Shown: in pieces, positions 62,818 to 64,000 of the stretch
Layout: each line of letters starts with the position of its first letter
How positions within the stretch are numbered: the first letter of the stretch is position 1
Origin: Saccharospirillum alexandrii_A
Lineage (GTDB): Bacteria > Pseudomonadota > Gammaproteobacteria > Pseudomonadales > Natronospirillaceae
DNA: 64,000 bases
Assembly (NCBI RefSeq): GCF_043641555.1
Contig: NZ_JBHZRJ010000001.1
Span: 992,001-1,056,000 of the forward strand
Direction: 5' to 3'
Program-made: the position numbers and the translations under genes
Notes under the pieces: model-generated
Seen by the model: the letters and a program-made list of their open reading frames with translations, nothing else
Database searches by the model: none
What the model was told of the DNA's origin: nothing

Positions 62818-63411
62818 GTGATAAGAGTTATTTCATGGGTAGCGCCAATACTACTGGCCTTGATGGTTGCATCCTGCAGCAACAATGATGTCGCTTGGAA
62901 AGGGTCCGACATAAGAGGAGTTATGCCGGATCTATCGTTCGAGTTGATATCGGAGTCAGGCCTGGACGTCAATCAGGAGACTTTTCTCGGCAAGGCTACG
63001 CTAATGTTTTTCGGCTTTACAAATTGCCCCGACATATGTCCCGGAACATTGCAAGGGCTGGCAAGCGCCATTGAGGCGTTGCCAGAGGAGCGCCAAGATG
63101 AGGTTCAGGTCTTGTTTGTAAGCGTTGATCCAAGCCGCGACACACCGGATAGACTTAAAGCCTACACCGACTTTTTCGGCCCTCAGGTTACCGGCTTGAC
63201 AGGTACCGATGACCAGCTTTCCGCCTTGGTCAAGCGGATGAGGGCTACCTACGGCTATGGTGAAGCCGATGAAAATGGTAATTACGCCGTATCCCACAGC
63301 TCGGCGATTTACGGCTTCAATGCTGACGGTGAAGCTCAAGTTCTTCTTAGGGGAAACCAGCCGATTTCTGATCTGACTCATGATATTCAACTGTTACTAC
63401 AGGCTTCTTAA
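62818..63411 (+). CDS. SCO1/SenC copper chaperone lipoprotein
   Basis: Thioredoxin-fold copper chaperone of 197 residues, anchored as a lipoprotein: the lipobox MVASC puts the lipid Cys at 20. The copper/thiol site is CPDIC at 70-74, and the conserved His lies in YAVSHSSAIYGF near 160. The GTG start at 62818 has AGGGAG upstream. It follows the CtaG-like gene by 27 bases. The job is to deliver Cu(I) to the CuA site of cytochrome oxidase or to keep its thiols reduced. Confidence 0.93.
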   Translation: MIRVISWVAPILLALMVASCSNNDVAWKGSDIRGVMPDLSFELISESGLDVNQETFLGKATLMFFGFTNCPDICPGTLQGLASAIEALPEERQDEVQVLFVSVDPSRDTPDRLKAYTDFFGPQVTGLTGTDDQLSALVKRMRATYGYGEADENGNYAVSHSSAIYGFNADGEAQVLLRGNQPISDLTHDIQLLLQAS

Positions 63412-63533
63412 AGAGGCATGGCACCATGCAGGTAAAATTGGTACCGACCTTGTAATCGTCGCTTTCGTACCGGTACCAGTTGGTGCATTTCAATCCTGAA
63501 CACTTAAGACATCTATCATGAGATGCATACCCA

Positions 63534-63968
63534 ATGATGAACGATAGTGATGTAAGTGGATGGTGGCTACTTCTCGCGGCCTGGCTCCTGGCGGCGATCG
63601 CTTCAATTTCGGCCATCTATATCGGTGAAGTTCTGGGTCAGTCTCCTTGTGTACTTTGCTGGTTCCAGCGGACCTCTATGTTCCCGCTGGCTGTAGTGTT
63701 GGCGGTAGCTTGCTTTAATTCAGATTTGACTGTGTGGCGATATGCACTTCCTCTTGCAGTCATTGGAGCCCTGTTTGCTTTGTCACACTCACTGCTTTAT
63801 GCCGGAGTCATCCCTCAATCCATTCAGCCCTGTAGTGCTACAGGTCCATCCTGTTCGGGTGCCGGAATGACAATTTTAGGCGGGTTGCCACTTCCATACC
63901 TGGCGTTCGCTATCTTCACAGCCATAATAATTTTGCTTTTGTTAATCCGTAGGAGAATGCTCCCATGA
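63534..63968 (+). CDS. dsbB: disulfide bond formation protein B
   Basis: Inner-membrane quinone-linked oxidase of 144 residues that reoxidises a DsbA-type protein. It has four membrane helices. The first periplasmic Cys pair is CVLC near 40-43, followed by WFQR. The second pair lies in PCSATGPSCSG near 100-110. The length is in the short DsbB range. The downstream gene starts in a 4-base ATGA overlap, so the two are coupled. An alternative ATG at 63537 is equally possible. Confidence 0.92.
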   Translation: MMNDSDVSGWWLLLAAWLLAAIASISAIYIGEVLGQSPCVLCWFQRTSMFPLAVVLAVACFNSDLTVWRYALPLAVIGALFALSHSLLYAGVIPQSIQPCSATGPSCSGAGMTILGGLPLPYLAFAIFTAIIILLLLIRRRMLP

Positions 63969-64000
63969 ACCGTCGTGCTATCGTCGTCGCAATAGGTATG
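63965..64000 (+). CDS. start of a coupled gene, probably a DsbA/thioredoxin-like protein (cut by window end)
   Basis: Twelve codons are visible (MNRRAIVVAIGM), overlapping the dsbB stop by 4 bases. The start looks like a signal peptide: two Arg followed by a hydrophobic run. After a dsbB gene the usual partner is a periplasmic thiol-disulfide protein, but the family cannot be seen here. Confidence 0.5.
   Translation, partial: MNRRAIVVAIGM

Larger units (their letters stand above)
23055..64000. mobile_element. genomic island inserted at tRNA-Leu, left end (right end not in window)
   Basis: A phage-type tyrosine integrase starts 165 bases after a tRNA gene, the classic island layout. Beyond it come two anti-phage systems, plasmid/ICE-type genes, broken SOS genes, a mercury operon and transposase remnants. 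All of these are accessory, and several are AT-richer than the backbone. The attachment core should lie within the 3' half of the tRNA. I found no second copy of the tRNA 3' end in the window, so the far boundary is unknown. Some of the right-hand genes could be a separate acquisition. Confidence 0.7.

Noticed and set aside
51409..64000. Missing 5' part of umuC, or umuD, elsewhere on the right side
   Set aside because: I looked for the UmuC N-terminus and UmuD motifs beyond the junction and did not see them.

Overview
The window looks like a chromosome segment of a marine-type gammaproteobacterium. The evidence is the core order leuS-lptE-holA, the tgt/queA-yajC-secD-secF run, a TonB/BtuB pair behind a cobalamin riboswitch, and moderately GC-rich core genes. 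An Oceanospirillales-like host is my guess. I cannot name the genus from sequence alone.

Layout. (1) 1-22.9 kb is ordinary backbone: leuS, lptE, holA; tonB-btuB with the riboswitch; an acyltransferase; dps; acnA; a glycosyltransferase; trpS; the preprotein translocase genes secF, secD and yajC; the queuosine genes tgt and queA; pyrC. (2) tRNA-Leu(CAA) at 22968-23054 is followed at once by a P4-type tyrosine integrase, which marks the left end of a genomic island. I saw no second copy of the tRNA 3' end, so the right end probably lies beyond the window.

(3) 24.9-39.6 kb holds a seven-gene, translationally coupled operon on the minus strand. In transcription order it encodes a WYL regulator, an SNF2 helicase with a C-terminal DUF3883 domain, a PtuA-like ATPase, a PtuB-like HNH nuclease, a DUF1156 DNA methyltransferase, a DUF262/HNH GmrSD-type nuclease and a DUF499 ATPase. 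It reads as a helicase-methylase-ATPase (Hma/DISARM-like) anti-phage system with a Septu-like pair and a type IV-like nuclease built in. This is the most interesting object in the window. (4) 40.2-44.6 kb carries an AT-rich HEPN-like orphan, a glycine-zipper/zinc-ribbon small protein, and a DUF932 / YqaJ exonuclease / metal-binding protein set typical of plasmids and integrative elements. (5) 44.9-49.4 kb is a complete type III CBASS: cdnC, HORMA cap7, TRIP13-like cap6 and the nuclease nucC. A capH-capP regulatory pair is transcribed divergently, with a perfect dyad between the two units.

(6) 49.6-51.4 kb holds a HMCES/YedK-like gene stopped by one in-frame TGA and a umuC gene that has lost its 5' end at a sharp junction. 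(7) 51.4-57.5 kb is a mercury operon (merR divergent from merT-merP-merA-orf-merF) extended by a second flavoprotein disulfide reductase, a rhodanese and an arsenic-type permease. (8) 57.5-58.9 kb is a decayed spacer with IS630-family transposase remnants and a short direct repeat. (9) 59-64 kb is a metal and thiol-redox block: M23 peptidase, CDF cation efflux, PCu(A)C copper chaperone, CtaG-like protein, SCO, DsbB and the first codons of another gene.

Taken together, the island joins two unrelated anti-phage systems, each with its own transcriptional control, to a heavy-metal resistance and copper-handling cargo. The damaged SOS genes at the join suggest the metal block entered by recombination or insertion into umuC.
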